Positions 25,721 through 34,421 are shown, counted from the stretch's first letter. The stretch: 64,000 nt of DNA from Flavobacteriales bacterium (GCA_016712535.1 JADJQW010000002.1:1302001-1366000); one strand, 5' to 3'. A program made the numbers and translations. The notes: generated from the letters alone by a model not told the origin.

Positions 25721-27382
25721 CTACACTTTGCTCAAGGTGGTGGCCATCACCTCCGCTTCCAGCGCATCGGCTCGTGCTTTCAGCGCATCGGCCTTCGAGA
25801 GCACATCCGCTTTGAACGCGGCATCATCAAGCCCCGCGCAATTGATGCGCACATTGAGATAGCCGCCCAATGCGCCCGCCCGTGCGCACAGCGCGCCCAC
25901 ACCGGCATCGCTCACGCTGGCGGGCAGGCCGTTCGTGGCCATGGCTTTCATCAGCGCCATGCTCTCCACGCACACCTGCATGGTGCGCAACGGCGTATTG
26001 ATCGCGCCCTTGGTGGCCTCGTCGATCGCGGCCTTGCGCGCGGCCTTCTCCTCGGCGCTCCCTTTCGGCAGGCCCATGGCGGCCATGATGCGGTCGAAGG
26101 CGCGCGTGTCCTCATCCACCAGGTAGAGCAGTTCGTTGCGCAGCGCCTCGCCCTTCACGGCCCACTCGCTGAACTCCTGCCATCGATCGTCCCAGCCGCG
26201 CTTGTGCGCGCTGAGGTTCGCCACCATGGTGCCCAGCGCAGCGCCGAGCGCGCCCACATAAGCCGCAACGCTGCCGCCGCCGGGCGCCGGGCTCTCGCCT
26301 GCGGTCTCCTCGCTGAAGCGTTTCAGGTCCATGCGCACCAGGCGCTCGCTTCCGGCATCCTGCAGCATGTATTCGATCACCTTCTTCTGCGGGTCGAAGG
26401 GCGCGAGGTCGTCAAGGCCCAAGGACTTCACGGCGATCTTGATCTTCTCGCGCTCGGCGATGCCCAGGCTGCGCTGCTGGCGCGCGAGGTAGAAGTCGGC
26501 GGCATCGAGCAGCGCCTGCTTCGGGATCAGGCCCACGAGCTCGCTGCCGGTCACGCGGATGCCGCGCGCATCGGCGGCCTTGCACGCCTCATCGAAGGCG
26601 ATGTGCACCGGCGTCACGGTGATGTCGGTGAGGTTGAGCGAGAGCTGGGCGATGCCGTACTCCTCGATGAACCAGCCGATGCCCTTCACGCTCTTCAGCT
26701 TGCCGGGCACCTGCGCTTCGCTGCCGTCGGCCTGCTTCACCTTGCGGCCCGCCTCGCGGATATCGAACGCGATGGCGTTGGCGCGGCGCGTGCTGGTGGT
26801 GTTGAGGTTCACGTTGTAGGCAACGAGGAAGTTGCGCGCGCCGACGGCGATGGCGCCGCTGCGGGCCACGCTGTCGGTGAACTCGGCCGGGCCGAAGTCG
26901 GGCTTCCACGCGGGGTCCTTCAGCTTCTTCGGCAGCCCTTCGTATTCGCCGCTGCGGTTATTGGCCAGGTTGCGGCGCTTCTCTTCGCTCGCGGCGGCTT
27001 CATACAGGTAAACCGGGATGCCCAGTTCGTTGCCCACACGCTCGCCCAGTTTCTTCGCGTGCGCCGCGCATTCCGCCATGCTCACGCCGCTGATGGGCAC
27101 CAAGGGGCATACGTCGGTGGCGCCGAAGCGCGGGTGCTCGCCGCTGTGGTTGCGCATGTCGATCAGCTCTTGCGCCTTCTTCACAAGGCGGAAGGCCGCC
27201 TCACATACCGCTTCCGGCTCGCCCACGAAGGTGATCACCGTGCGGTTGGTGGCCTTGCCGGGGTCCACATCGAGCAGGCGCACGCCTTCCACGGTCTCCA
27301 CCACGGAGGCGATGGCGTCGATCTTGGCGCGGTCGCGGCCTTCGCTGATGTTGGGCACGCATTCGATCAGTCGGCTGGACAT
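25721..27382 (-). CDS. ftcD: Bifunctional glutamate formimidoyltransferase / formimidoyl-THF cyclodeaminase
   Basis: 553 residues from ATG at 27382. Residues 1 to about 300 are the formiminotransferase N and C domains: LIECVPNISEGRDRAKIDAI, NRTVITFVGEP, GEHPRFGATDVCPLVPISGV (catalytic His region). Residues about 345-553 are the cyclodeaminase: PAPGGGSVAAYVGALGAALG and LVDEDTRAFDRIM. The enzyme handles the one-carbon unit from formiminoglutamate at the end of histidine breakdown. No hut genes are adjacent, so the pathway link is from family knowledge. A CATCTTTG octamer (minus strand, 27404-27411) one mismatch from the -7 consensus lies just upstream. Confidence 0.95.
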   Translation of the reverse strand: MSSRLIECVPNISEGRDRAKIDAIASVVETVEGVRLLDVDPGKATNRTVITFVGEPEAVCEAAFRLVKKAQELIDMRNHSGEHPRFGATDVCPLVPISGVSMAECAAHAKKLGERVGNELGIPVYLYEAAASEEKRRNLANNRSGEYEGLPKKLKDPAWKPDFGPAEFTDSVARSGAIAVGARNFLVAYNVNLNTTSTRRANAIAFDIREAGRKVKQADGSEAQVPGKLKSVKGIGWFIEEYGIAQLSLNLTDITVTPVHIAFDEACKAADARGIRVTGSELVGLIPKQALLDAADFYLARQQRSLGIAEREKIKIAVKSLGLDDLAPFDPQKKVIEYMLQDAGSERLVRMDLKRFSEETAGESPAPGGGSVAAYVGALGAALGTMVANLSAHKRGWDDRWQEFSEWAVKGEALRNELLYLVDEDTRAFDRIMAAMGLPKGSAEEKAARKAAIDEATKGAINTPLRTMQVCVESMALMKAMATNGLPASVSDAGVGALCARAGALGGYLNVRINCAGLDDAAFKADVLSKADALKARADALEAEVMATTLSKV

Positions 27383-27698
27383 GGATGGCTTGGAATTGGG
27401 GCGCAAAGATGGGAGGGGGGATGGGAGCTGCTCGTGGCTCAGATTGATATGAATGGGTGCAAGTTCATTTCCACCTTTTCCTTGATGAAAAGGTGGAGCC
27501 AAAAATCAACCACGATCCAAGTCCAGGCGGCTCGGCTACCGCACAGGCTCTACGCTCGGGCACGCCGACCGCCTGTCCCGCGCGGATCGTGGACACCCAC
27601 CGCACGCGGTACCTGAAGGCTCTGCGGTGCTCTGCTCGCCTGTGCATGTCACGCCGGTCGCAGTTGCGCATGCTGAGACACTAGCCATCTTTACCGCC
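27383..27698. other. 316-base divergent intergenic region carrying a palindromic element
   Basis: Lies between the ftcD and acyltransferase starts. The first ~85 bases hold the ftcD upstream region. Most of the rest (27471-27592) is a structured palindromic unit listed separately. I see no credible gene: short open frames lack coding character and conserved motifs. Confidence 0.6.
27471..27592. repeat. Composite palindromic intergenic element (two hairpins)
   Basis: Part one: a perfect 10-bp inverted repeat CCACCTTTTC (27471-27480) / GAAAAGGTGG (27487-27496) around CTTGAT; an alternative pairing TTGAT (27482-27486) / ATCAA (27505-27509) is also possible. Part two: a nested palindrome with outer arms CCACGATCC (27510-27518) / GGATCGTGG (27584-27592) and inner arms CAGGCGG (27524-27530) / CCGCCTG (27569-27575), continued by TCGGC / GCCGA past a single-base bulge. 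The AT-rich TTGATGAAAAG core resembles intergenic repeats I recall from many Bacteroidota genomes. Copy number cannot be tested here. Confidence 0.75.
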
Positions 27699-28247
27699 AT
27701 GCGCCCGGTGTACAAGCTGGTGTTCCTGAAACTGCTCGGGTGGGAGCTGCGCGATGAGCGCCCCGCCCGGCTCGACCGCTTCATCATCGTGGTGGCACCG
27801 CACACCAGCAACTGGGATTTCGTGGTTGGCCTGGCCGTGCGCAGCATCGCCCGCCTCACCGATGTGAAGTTCCTCGCCAAGGATTCGCTCTTCGGACCGC
27901 TCACCGGCTGGTTCTTCCGCGGGCTCGGCGGCTTCCCGGTGGACCGCAGCAAGCACAACAACATGGTCGATGCCGTGGTGGACCTCTTCAAGCGCGGCGC
28001 GATCAAGAAGATCGCCATCACCCCCGAGGGCACGCGCAGCTACCAGCCGCATTGGAAGACCGGTTTCCACCGCATCGCCACCGGCGCCGGCGTGCCCATC
28101 ATCCTGGCCACCTTCGATTACCCCAACAAGCTCGCGATCATCACCGCCCCCTTCCCGCTCACAAGCGACCCCGAGGCCGACATCGAGCGCATGAAGGATT
28201 GGTTCCGTCCGCACAAGGGCAAGAATCCGGAGGATGGCGTGCGCTGA
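27699..28247 (+). CDS. PlsC-like 1-acylglycerol-3-phosphate acyltransferase family protein
   Basis: 182 residues from ATG at 27699. Acyltransferase motif I is APHTSNWDFVVGLA (HxxxxD with catalytic His), motif III is AITPEGTRSYQPHWKTGFH (EGTR), and GLGGFPVDRSKHNN occupies the motif II position. This is the short bacterial form without an N-terminal membrane helix. It probably acylates a glycerolipid; the exact acceptor is not visible. A possible in-frame start at 27627 lies in GC-rich non-conserved sequence. Followed 27 bases later by the thioredoxin-fold gene on the same strand. Confidence 0.88.
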   Translation: MRPVYKLVFLKLLGWELRDERPARLDRFIIVVAPHTSNWDFVVGLAVRSIARLTDVKFLAKDSLFGPLTGWFFRGLGGFPVDRSKHNNMVDAVVDLFKRGAIKKIAITPEGTRSYQPHWKTGFHRIATGAGVPIILATFDYPNKLAIITAPFPLTSDPEADIERMKDWFRPHKGKNPEDGVR

Positions 28248-28274
28248 TGGCACGATGATCGAAGCGGTCCCCGC

Positions 28275-28799
28275 ATGAAGCCCATCGCCCTCTTCAGCCT
28301 GCTGGCCTGCGCAACGGCCGCCCACGGACAGGACCGCTTCCCCACCATGCACGGCGAGCGTGCCGATGGCAGCACCATCGAATTGCCTGGAAGCCCCGAT
28401 ACGCCTTTCATCGTGATCGGCCTCGCCTACGGGCAGAAGGCGCAGCCCGCGCTGGAGGACTGGTACGAGCCCGCCTACCTGCGCTTCGTGGCCAAGCACG
28501 GCCTCTTCGCCAACGCCTACCAGACCGAGGTGTACTTCGTGCCGCTCTTCACCGGTGCGAACAAGGCCGCCTATGCCCCCAGCTTGAAGAAGTTCCGCCA
28601 GAGCGCCGAGCCCGAAGTGGCCGACCGCGTGGTGTTCGTGAAGGACGACACCGATGAATTGCGCCAGGCGCTCGGCCTGAAGGACAAGGACATCCCGTAC
28701 TTCTTCGTGGTGGACCGAGAAGGCCGCATCGTGCACCGCGCCAGCGGCGGATTCACTGATGAGAAGTTGGAGGGGATCGAGGAGGTGCTGCTGCGCTGA
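28275..28799 (+). CDS. Exported thioredoxin-fold protein without cysteines
   Basis: 174 residues. Signal peptide MKPIALFSLLACATAAHGQ. The mature part has thioredoxin-like order: TPFIVIGLAYGQKAQPALED after the first strand, a long insertion EVYFVPLFTGANKAAYAPSL, then VVFVKDDTDELRQALGLKD and IPYFFVVDREGRIVHRASGGF, the usual cis-Pro and following strand of TlpA/AhpC-like proteins. No Cys remains after the signal peptide, so a disulfide oxidoreductase role is excluded. Function unknown; probably periplasmic. It ends 13 bases before the convergent SDR gene. Confidence 0.75.
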   Translation: MKPIALFSLLACATAAHGQDRFPTMHGERADGSTIELPGSPDTPFIVIGLAYGQKAQPALEDWYEPAYLRFVAKHGLFANAYQTEVYFVPLFTGANKAAYAPSLKKFRQSAEPEVADRVVFVKDDTDELRQALGLKDKDIPYFFVVDREGRIVHRASGGFTDEKLEGIEEVLLR

Positions 28800-28812
28800 A
28801 CTTGAATTGCCC

Positions 28813-29829
28813 TCATCGCACCTGTCGTGCATCCTTTTTTGGGCCCGCCTTCCACCGCTGGCTATCGTTATCGTACCAGCGCACCATGGCACTTACGCCT
28901 TGGGCGATGGAGAAGGGGGCTTCGCCCACGGCGGCGATGGTGCGGTGCATGGGCGTGATGTAATCGCTGGTCATGCTGCGGTAGCGGCCGCTGGTGATGG
29001 GAAAGGGGAGGCCGATCGCCTTGAAGGCGTCGCCGGTGATGGCCAAGAGGCGCACCAGCCAGCTCGGTATGTAGCGCACGGGCTTGCCTACCAGCTGCTT
29101 CGAGACCTCTTCAACCCATTCCTTCAGGTCAAAGGGCGGATCGCCTACGTAGAGCACTTGCTCGTGCACCTTCTCTGCAGGCGCTTCGAGCATGCGCATG
29201 ACCTGCCACACCACATTGCCCACATAGCCGTAGGAGCGCACCACGCGCTGCCGGCCGGGATGGAAGTAGAGTCCCTTGCGCATCACCTTGAACATCACGT
29301 CGCGGTAGCGAAGGCTCCACGGCCCCCAGATGGTGGTGGGTCGGATGATCACCCATTCGCACGACAGGCCCGCTTCGCGCGTGGCCAATTCCGTGAGCCG
29401 CTTCGATTCGCCGTACACCGTGAAGGGCTTGAAGTCGAGGTCGTGCTGGGGCTGGTAGCCTGCCTCGCAAACGAACTGCGTGCTGGTGACGACGATGCGG
29501 CGCACCGTGGAACATTGCTTCACCGCCTCGAGCAGCAGGCGCGTGCCCTCATGGTTCTGGCGGTAGGCGTCCACGTCGGTGGGCTCCTCGGTATCGGTTC
29601 GGGCGGCAAGGTGAACGACGTGCGTGGGCGCGAAGGCCTGCAGGGCGGCCGCCGTGGCTGGTCCGTCGAGGATGTCCCCTTCGCGCCAATGCTTGGCATG
29701 AATCGGGTTCAGCGGCGGATTCCAATCGAGGTTGAGCAAGGTGATGCCCTGCGCGAGGCACTCTTCCACGAGGTTGGTGCCGATGAAGCCCGAGCCACCG
29801 GTGATCAGGAGGCGCATATCGCTGGTCAT
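28813..29829 (-). CDS. NAD-dependent epimerase/dehydratase (extended SDR)
   Basis: 338 residues from ATG at 29829 (ATG at 29817 is an equally possible start). Rossmann motif LLITGGSGFIGTNLVEECLA, then HVVHLAARTDTEEPTDVDAY, VVTSTQFVCEAGYQP (Ser/Thr of the active site), FTVYGESKRLTELATREAG with the YxxxK pair, and VIIRPTTIWGPWSLRYRDVM. The C-terminal half (LKEWVEEVSKQLVGKPVRYIP) resembles sugar-nucleotide or 3-beta-HSD-like SDRs of surface-glycan loci. Substrate not determinable. It stands alone on the minus strand, downstream of a long intergenic stretch. Confidence 0.87.
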   Translation of the reverse strand: MTSDMRLLITGGSGFIGTNLVEECLAQGITLLNLDWNPPLNPIHAKHWREGDILDGPATAAALQAFAPTHVVHLAARTDTEEPTDVDAYRQNHEGTRLLLEAVKQCSTVRRIVVTSTQFVCEAGYQPQHDLDFKPFTVYGESKRLTELATREAGLSCEWVIIRPTTIWGPWSLRYRDVMFKVMRKGLYFHPGRQRVVRSYGYVGNVVWQVMRMLEAPAEKVHEQVLYVGDPPFDLKEWVEEVSKQLVGKPVRYIPSWLVRLLAITGDAFKAIGLPFPITSGRYRSMTSDYITPMHRTIAAVGEAPFSIAQGVSAMVRWYDNDSQRWKAGPKKDARQVR

Positions 29830-30342
29830 GTTCAAGAGCAAGGCCTCCGGCGATTTCGGCCGGCAACGTGGCCTTGAACGGTGGACGCGCCGCGAAGATG
29901 CGTTGGGCGAGGGACAGGCCGGGACCCAAGGTTCGGCCAAGCGGAATACCTGCGCGCCCCTTGCGCGCTATTGCCAGATGACTTTGCCACGGATAGCCCC
30001 GGATGAACACGGACCTGAACTCAGTGATTCGTCCACGTCGAAGTACATGCACCCAAGCACCATTCGTAGCCATCCGCATCCATCCGTGTCAATCCGTGCG
30101 AATGCGTGGCTCAATCTGGCTATCCTACGTGCAGCAAGTCACACGATTGCCATCGATTGAAGCGCGCAGGTGTCCAGAGGTTCTCATGGGCCATGGTGAA
30201 GGAGCGCGCCGCTGGTTTTCGCCGGAGGGCGAAGAGCGTTCGTCGGTGGAATGCCCCGTTCGTCGGGAACGGCCTTTTCCCGGTCGAGTTTCACGAACGT
30301 TGGCGCGGGCAGGGTGGTTGAAGGGCCCAAGTTCACCGACCC
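29830..30342. other. 513-base intergenic region with palindromic repeat, no gene seen
   Basis: Between the divergent SDR and beta-helix genes. It holds the imperfect inverted repeat at 29986-30110. A second hairpin CCGTTC (30256-30261) / GAACGG (30267-30272) is followed by CCTTTTCC and could act as a terminator or leader hairpin. GTTCGTCGG is repeated 20 bases apart (30238 and 30258). No clear TAnnTTTG upstream of 30343. Open frames of up to 71 codons show no motif and are not called. Confidence 0.6.
29986..30110. repeat. Imperfect inverted repeat with CGGATGAACACGGA-type arms
   Basis: The left arm (GCCACGGATAGCC.. then CGGATGAACACGGA, 29986-30013) is matched in inverse orientation by TCCGTGTCAATCCGTG and a terminal GCGTGGC (up to 30110). 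CGGATGAACACGGA pairs with CGGATTGACACGGA with two differences; the outer GCCACG arm is exact. Sequences of the form cacggatgaacacgga are widespread intergenic repeats in many bacteria (recollection, not searched). Confidence 0.6.
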
Positions 30343-33081
30343 ATGCGACTCCTCAACACCCGGAAGCTGCTCTTCATCGTCACGGCCCTCACGGCCCTCA
30401 CGGTGCGAAGCGCCACCTACTACATCTCGCCCACGGGCAACGACAGCAACAACGGTACGAGCCAGGCCACGGCGTGGCGCACCATCGACCGGGCCAACCA
30501 GCTCAGCAGCAGCTTCCAGCCGGGCGACCGCATCTTATTCCAGCGGGGCGGGGTGTACCGGGGCAAGCTGAGCATCATGAACAGCGGCGCCGCCGGCAAC
30601 CTGATCCAGGTCGGCGGCTACGGCACCGGGGCCCAGCCCATCATCAGCGGCAGTGTGGCCGTGACCAATTGGACCCAGCACAGCGGCAACATCTGGAAGG
30701 CGCCCATCACCGAGGCGGTGAAGTACGTTTATGCGGATGGCACCCTGCAGGAGCTCGCGCGTTTCCCCAACACCGGTTGGCTGCGCGTGGACCAAGGCAC
30801 CAGCACCAGCCTCACCGATAGTGAGCTGAACCAGGCCAGCGGCTACTGGACCGGCGCCACCGCCGTGATCCGAACCACCAATTGGAGCTACGACACGGCT
30901 TACGTATCGGCCTTCAGCAACAGCACCCTCACGCACACGGCCACTGGCAACAACCTCGGCACCTGGCAGTTGGGCTACTACCTGCGCAACAAGCTGGCCC
31001 TGCTCGATGCCCCCGGCGAATGGTTCCACGACCGCTCGGCCGGCATGCTCTACATCTGGTGCCCCGGCAACGCCAACCCCAACAACGTGCTAGTGGAGGC
31101 CGCCGTGCTCGACAACGGCATCTACGTGGGCTGGCAGCGCCACCACATCAAGGTCGATGGCATCCACATGCGCCACCACACCGCGGCCAGCTTGCGGCTC
31201 TCCGGCACCTCCGAACTGGAGGCCCTGAACTGCACCTTCACCGATACGCGCCAGGCCATCTACAGCACCGGCAACAACCAGCACTTCCATCACCTCGATG
31301 TGCAGCGAACCTATGGCACTGGCATATCGCTGCTCGACAACAACACCATCCTGGAGCATTGCAACCTGCTGAACATCGCCGTGGTGAAGGGCCTCGGCGA
31401 GCAGAACATGGGCTACCTCGGAATCGGCACCAACGGCGCCGGCATGGTGGTGCGCGACAACCGCCTGGAGAACGTGGGCTATTGCGGCATCGCCGTGAAC
31501 AACAACGCCATCGTGGAGCGCAATGTCGTGATCAACAGCATGGCCATCCTGAACGACGGCGCCGGCATCACCTTCGACAGCACCGACGGGGCCATCATCC
31601 GCGACAACATCGTGCGCGACCTCAGCGGCGATGTGGAGAGCAGCGCCATCGGCTGGATCCACTCCGTGCCCATCTGCATGGGCATCTACTTCGGCAATGT
31701 GTACAACCGCAACATCCTCGTGAAGGGCAACACCGTGATGAACTGCAAGGGCTCCGGCATGTACGTGGACCACACGATGGAATTCACCGGCAACCGGATC
31801 GAGGACAATGTGCTCTTCAACAACCAGATCCAGCTCTTCATCTCCGACTACAGCAACTACAACGGCCCCGGCGCCACTGCGCCTTTCCATGTGCCCGCGT
31901 ACAACACCGTGTACAGCAACAACATCCTCTACAGCCTCAACAAGGACCAGCTGCTCATCCAGCAGTACCACGTGTACAGCGCGAATTGGGTGGACTTCGG
32001 CACCTTCACGGGCAACTACTACTTCAATCCTTACAACGACCGCAGCATCTACCTGCGCAACTCCGTCACCGGCGCGCACAACTACTACACCTTGGAGCGC
32101 TGGCAGGCCGACCACAACGAGGACCCAACGGGCACCCGAAGCCCGCTCCGCCTGCCCAGCATGGAAGTGACGCAGGTGCTCGCAGCCAACACGGTGCCCA
32201 ACAGCAGCTTCGGCAGCAACGTGAGCGGATGGACCGGCTGGCCCAGCCAGGGCGTCATCACCCACAATACCACGAAGCTCGATAACGGCTGCCTCAAGAC
32301 CAGCTTCACCAGCAACGCCACCTACGGCACGCACAACCTCAACCATAGCGCCACGGTCGGCATCCAGAACGGTGCCTGGTACCGCATGAAGTTCAGCGTG
32401 GTGAGCGACATCATGGGCGAGTTCACCGTGGGCTTCAAGGCCAACAGCCAGGCCGATGAGCCATGGCGCGTGGGCGAACGGACCTATTCCTACGACACGG
32501 AGCGCCGCGATGTGGAGCACATCTTCCAGAGCGACCGCACGGATCAGGGCGTGTGCATGTTCACCTGCCGCTACACCGATGGCATCTATTACCTCGACAA
32601 CGTGTCGCTGGAGCGCGTGGAGGCAGTGCCCGTGAATCCCCTCGAGCGCCAGATCATCCTGGTGAACGACCTGGCCACGGCGCAGGACTTCGACCTGGTA
32701 GGCTGCTGGAGCGATGTGGATGGCAACCTGCACCACGGCTCCGTCACGCTCCAGCCCTACAAGTCCATCATCCTCATCAAGGAGAACGACAGCGATTGCT
32801 TGAGCACCGCGGTTGAGGAGGACATGGCGGTTGCCGGTGCCGATGGCAGGCTGATCTATCCGAATCCGGTGGAGCGCGGCTCGGTGGTCACCATCGCAAT
32901 CGCCGACAACGCTCCCGCCTTCGTGCAGCTCGTGGGCCTGCAGGGCCAGGTGGTCTGGAGCGGTCGCGTGGCAGGAGGACGGTCGAGCTTCAGCCTTCCT
33001 GAGCACATGAGCGCGGGCACCTACGTGGTGATGGTGGAGCAGGACGGTCAACGCAGCCAACAGCGCATCAGCGTGCTTTGA
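30343..33081 (+). CDS. Secreted right-handed beta-helix protein with T9SS C-terminal sorting domain
   Basis: 912 residues. Signal peptide (KLLFIVTALTALTVRSA), then YYISPTGNDSNNGTSQATAW, the usual start of Bacteroidota parallel beta-helix proteins. Residues about 260-600 hold repeating helix rungs rich in Asn and Gly (MVVRDNRLENVGYCGIAVNN, AIIRDNIVRDLSGDV, NILVKGNTVMNCKGSGMYV). About 625-780 looks like a carbohydrate-binding jelly roll (NTVPNSSFGSNVSGWTG ... YYLDNVSLERV). The last ~75 residues are a type A sorting domain (RLIYPNPVERGSVVTIAI ... GTYVVMVEQ). Polysaccharide lyase, epimerase or adhesin are all possible. A terminator follows. Confidence 0.85.
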   Translation: MRLLNTRKLLFIVTALTALTVRSATYYISPTGNDSNNGTSQATAWRTIDRANQLSSSFQPGDRILFQRGGVYRGKLSIMNSGAAGNLIQVGGYGTGAQPIISGSVAVTNWTQHSGNIWKAPITEAVKYVYADGTLQELARFPNTGWLRVDQGTSTSLTDSELNQASGYWTGATAVIRTTNWSYDTAYVSAFSNSTLTHTATGNNLGTWQLGYYLRNKLALLDAPGEWFHDRSAGMLYIWCPGNANPNNVLVEAAVLDNGIYVGWQRHHIKVDGIHMRHHTAASLRLSGTSELEALNCTFTDTRQAIYSTGNNQHFHHLDVQRTYGTGISLLDNNTILEHCNLLNIAVVKGLGEQNMGYLGIGTNGAGMVVRDNRLENVGYCGIAVNNNAIVERNVVINSMAILNDGAGITFDSTDGAIIRDNIVRDLSGDVESSAIGWIHSVPICMGIYFGNVYNRNILVKGNTVMNCKGSGMYVDHTMEFTGNRIEDNVLFNNQIQLFISDYSNYNGPGATAPFHVPAYNTVYSNNILYSLNKDQLLIQQYHVYSANWVDFGTFTGNYYFNPYNDRSIYLRNSVTGAHNYYTLERWQADHNEDPTGTRSPLRLPSMEVTQVLAANTVPNSSFGSNVSGWTGWPSQGVITHNTTKLDNGCLKTSFTSNATYGTHNLNHSATVGIQNGAWYRMKFSVVSDIMGEFTVGFKANSQADEPWRVGERTYSYDTERRDVEHIFQSDRTDQGVCMFTCRYTDGIYYLDNVSLERVEAVPVNPLERQIILVNDLATAQDFDLVGCWSDVDGNLHHGSVTLQPYKSIILIKENDSDCLSTAVEEDMAVAGADGRLIYPNPVERGSVVTIAIADNAPAFVQLVGLQGQVVWSGRVAGGRSSFSLPEHMSAGTYVVMVEQDGQRSQQRISVL

Positions 33082-33103
33082 CGCAGGCAGGATATCCGGA
33101 GAG

Positions 33104-33125
33104 GCCCGCTTCTAGCGGGCTTCTT
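33104..33125 (+). terminator. Rho-independent terminator after the beta-helix gene
   Basis: GCCCGCT (33104-33110), loop TCT, AGCGGGC (33114-33120), then TTCTTC. It lies 23 bases past the beta-helix stop and just before the stop of the convergent gene. The minus-strand reading has only a CCTCTCC tail, so it mainly serves the plus strand. Confidence 0.75.
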
Positions 33126-34402
33126 CAGTTCAGGGCATTCGCCTGACCTGAGGCGCCGCGCGCGCAGAGCGGTGCGAGCATGCTGAAGAGGATCACGTGG
33201 CCCAGGTCGGTGCCGTAGCAGAAAATGTCGATCTGCCAGATGAAGAGCAGGTAGCAGAGGCCAGCGAAGACCGGGGCTTGGGAGGTGCCGCGCAGGTACT
33301 CCCCGCGGTAGTGATTGAAGCCCTTCCAGAATAGGACATAGAGCAGCACCACGCCCAGCACGCCCTGCGATACGAGCACCTCGGCGAAGGTGCTATGCGA
33401 ATGGATGTTGTAGCTGTGATCGGTGCCCCAGAGCACGGCTACAGGATCATAGAGCCGCAGCGCGTAGTGCCCCTTGTACCCGTTGCCGAAGAGCAGTCCG
33501 GTGCGGTCGGTGGCCAGCCAATTGCCAATGGCCTCCCAGATGTAGCTGCGGCCGTTGAACGAAGTGACGTCCTCTTTCGACACGCGCCCGAGGATGGCCG
33601 CGAAGAAGGGCATGCTCACCACCTGGTACACCAGCAGCGAGAAGCTCAGCAGCAGCGGAAGCGTGAAGATGGAGATGGCGTAGAGGCCGCGCGCCACCTT
33701 AATGGCCTTGGTGACGAAGAGGGCCGTGAGCAGCAGGAAGATGAGGGTCGATAAGCGGCTGTTGATCTTCAGCATCAGGTAGAATCCGATGGCCAGGGCC
33801 GCCAACGCCAATGCGGTGGCAACGGGGCGCTGCGCAGCGCCGCGCATGCGCACCAGCAGCATCAGGGCCCACACGCTGAGCAGGTGAGCTCCGGTGTAGA
33901 TGCCGCGCAGGAACGGGAGGTTGGCGCGCCCCTCGAACGCATGGCCGATGGCGCGCACGCCGCCGAAGTAGCCGAGCACGTTGATGGCTAGCAACGCGCT
34001 AAGGCCAAGGAAGAGCACCTTTCCGAAGTCGAAGCCGAGGTCTTGCCGGCCGTGTATGCACACCACGATGGCTGCCGCGAAGGGCATGACGTACAGCAGG
34101 CAGCTCAACAGCGCATTGCCGGTGAGCACTCCAGGTATGCCGCCGCGCAGCGCCACGAATTGCGAGACCGCGAGCGTGCCGATATAGGCAAGGCCCAGCC
34201 AGCCCGTGATGGTGACGGCGCGCCGCACTTCATGCCGGTACACCGCATCGATCCAATGGAGGAGCACGATCGCGACGAAGGGTGCGACAGAGATGATCAT
34301 GCCCTGGCTGATGCTCCCCTTCAGTCCGTAATAGGTCCCGAACCCGAACACCGGGAAGCCCAGGATGAAGAGGGCGGTGAAGAGCTGGCTCTTGCGGATC
34401 AC
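33125..34402 (-). CDS. O-antigen ligase / Wzy-like membrane protein
   Basis: 425 residues, GTG start at 34402, with about ten to twelve hydrophobic segments. A long periplasmic-type loop at about residues 270-345 contains VTSFNGRSYIWEAIGNWLA, FGNGYKGHYALRLYDP and YNIHSHSTFAEVLVSQGVLG. NGR..IW and the HS.(F/L)..(L/V)...G motif are the O-antigen ligase (Wzy_C) domain marks, including the conserved Arg and His. The enzyme joins or polymerises lipid-linked glycans on the periplasmic face. Last gene of the six-gene export operon that starts at 41132. Confidence 0.85.
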   Translation of the reverse strand: MIRKSQLFTALFILGFPVFGFGTYYGLKGSISQGMIISVAPFVAIVLLHWIDAVYRHEVRRAVTITGWLGLAYIGTLAVSQFVALRGGIPGVLTGNALLSCLLYVMPFAAAIVVCIHGRQDLGFDFGKVLFLGLSALLAINVLGYFGGVRAIGHAFEGRANLPFLRGIYTGAHLLSVWALMLLVRMRGAAQRPVATALALAALAIGFYLMLKINSRLSTLIFLLLTALFVTKAIKVARGLYAISIFTLPLLLSFSLLVYQVVSMPFFAAILGRVSKEDVTSFNGRSYIWEAIGNWLATDRTGLLFGNGYKGHYALRLYDPVAVLWGTDHSYNIHSHSTFAEVLVSQGVLGVVLLYVLFWKGFNHYRGEYLRGTSQAPVFAGLCYLLFIWQIDIFCYGTDLGHVILFSMLAPLCARGASGQANALN

Positions 34403-34421
34403 GGCTGCGCGATGCTCGGTT

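Noticed and set aside
26204..27616. 470-codon plus-strand open frame opposite ftcD
   Set aside because: Ala/Gly/His-rich shadow with no family pattern; ftcD is complete on the minus strand.
30106..30321. 71-codon plus-strand frame upstream of the beta-helix gene
   Set aside because: Arg-rich translation starting inside the region of the inverted repeat; no motif and poor start context.
31090..33060. 656-codon minus-strand open frame opposite the beta-helix gene
   Set aside because: Translation is a His/Val/Ala-rich shadow without motifs; the plus-strand protein has a signal peptide, helix rungs and a sorting domain.
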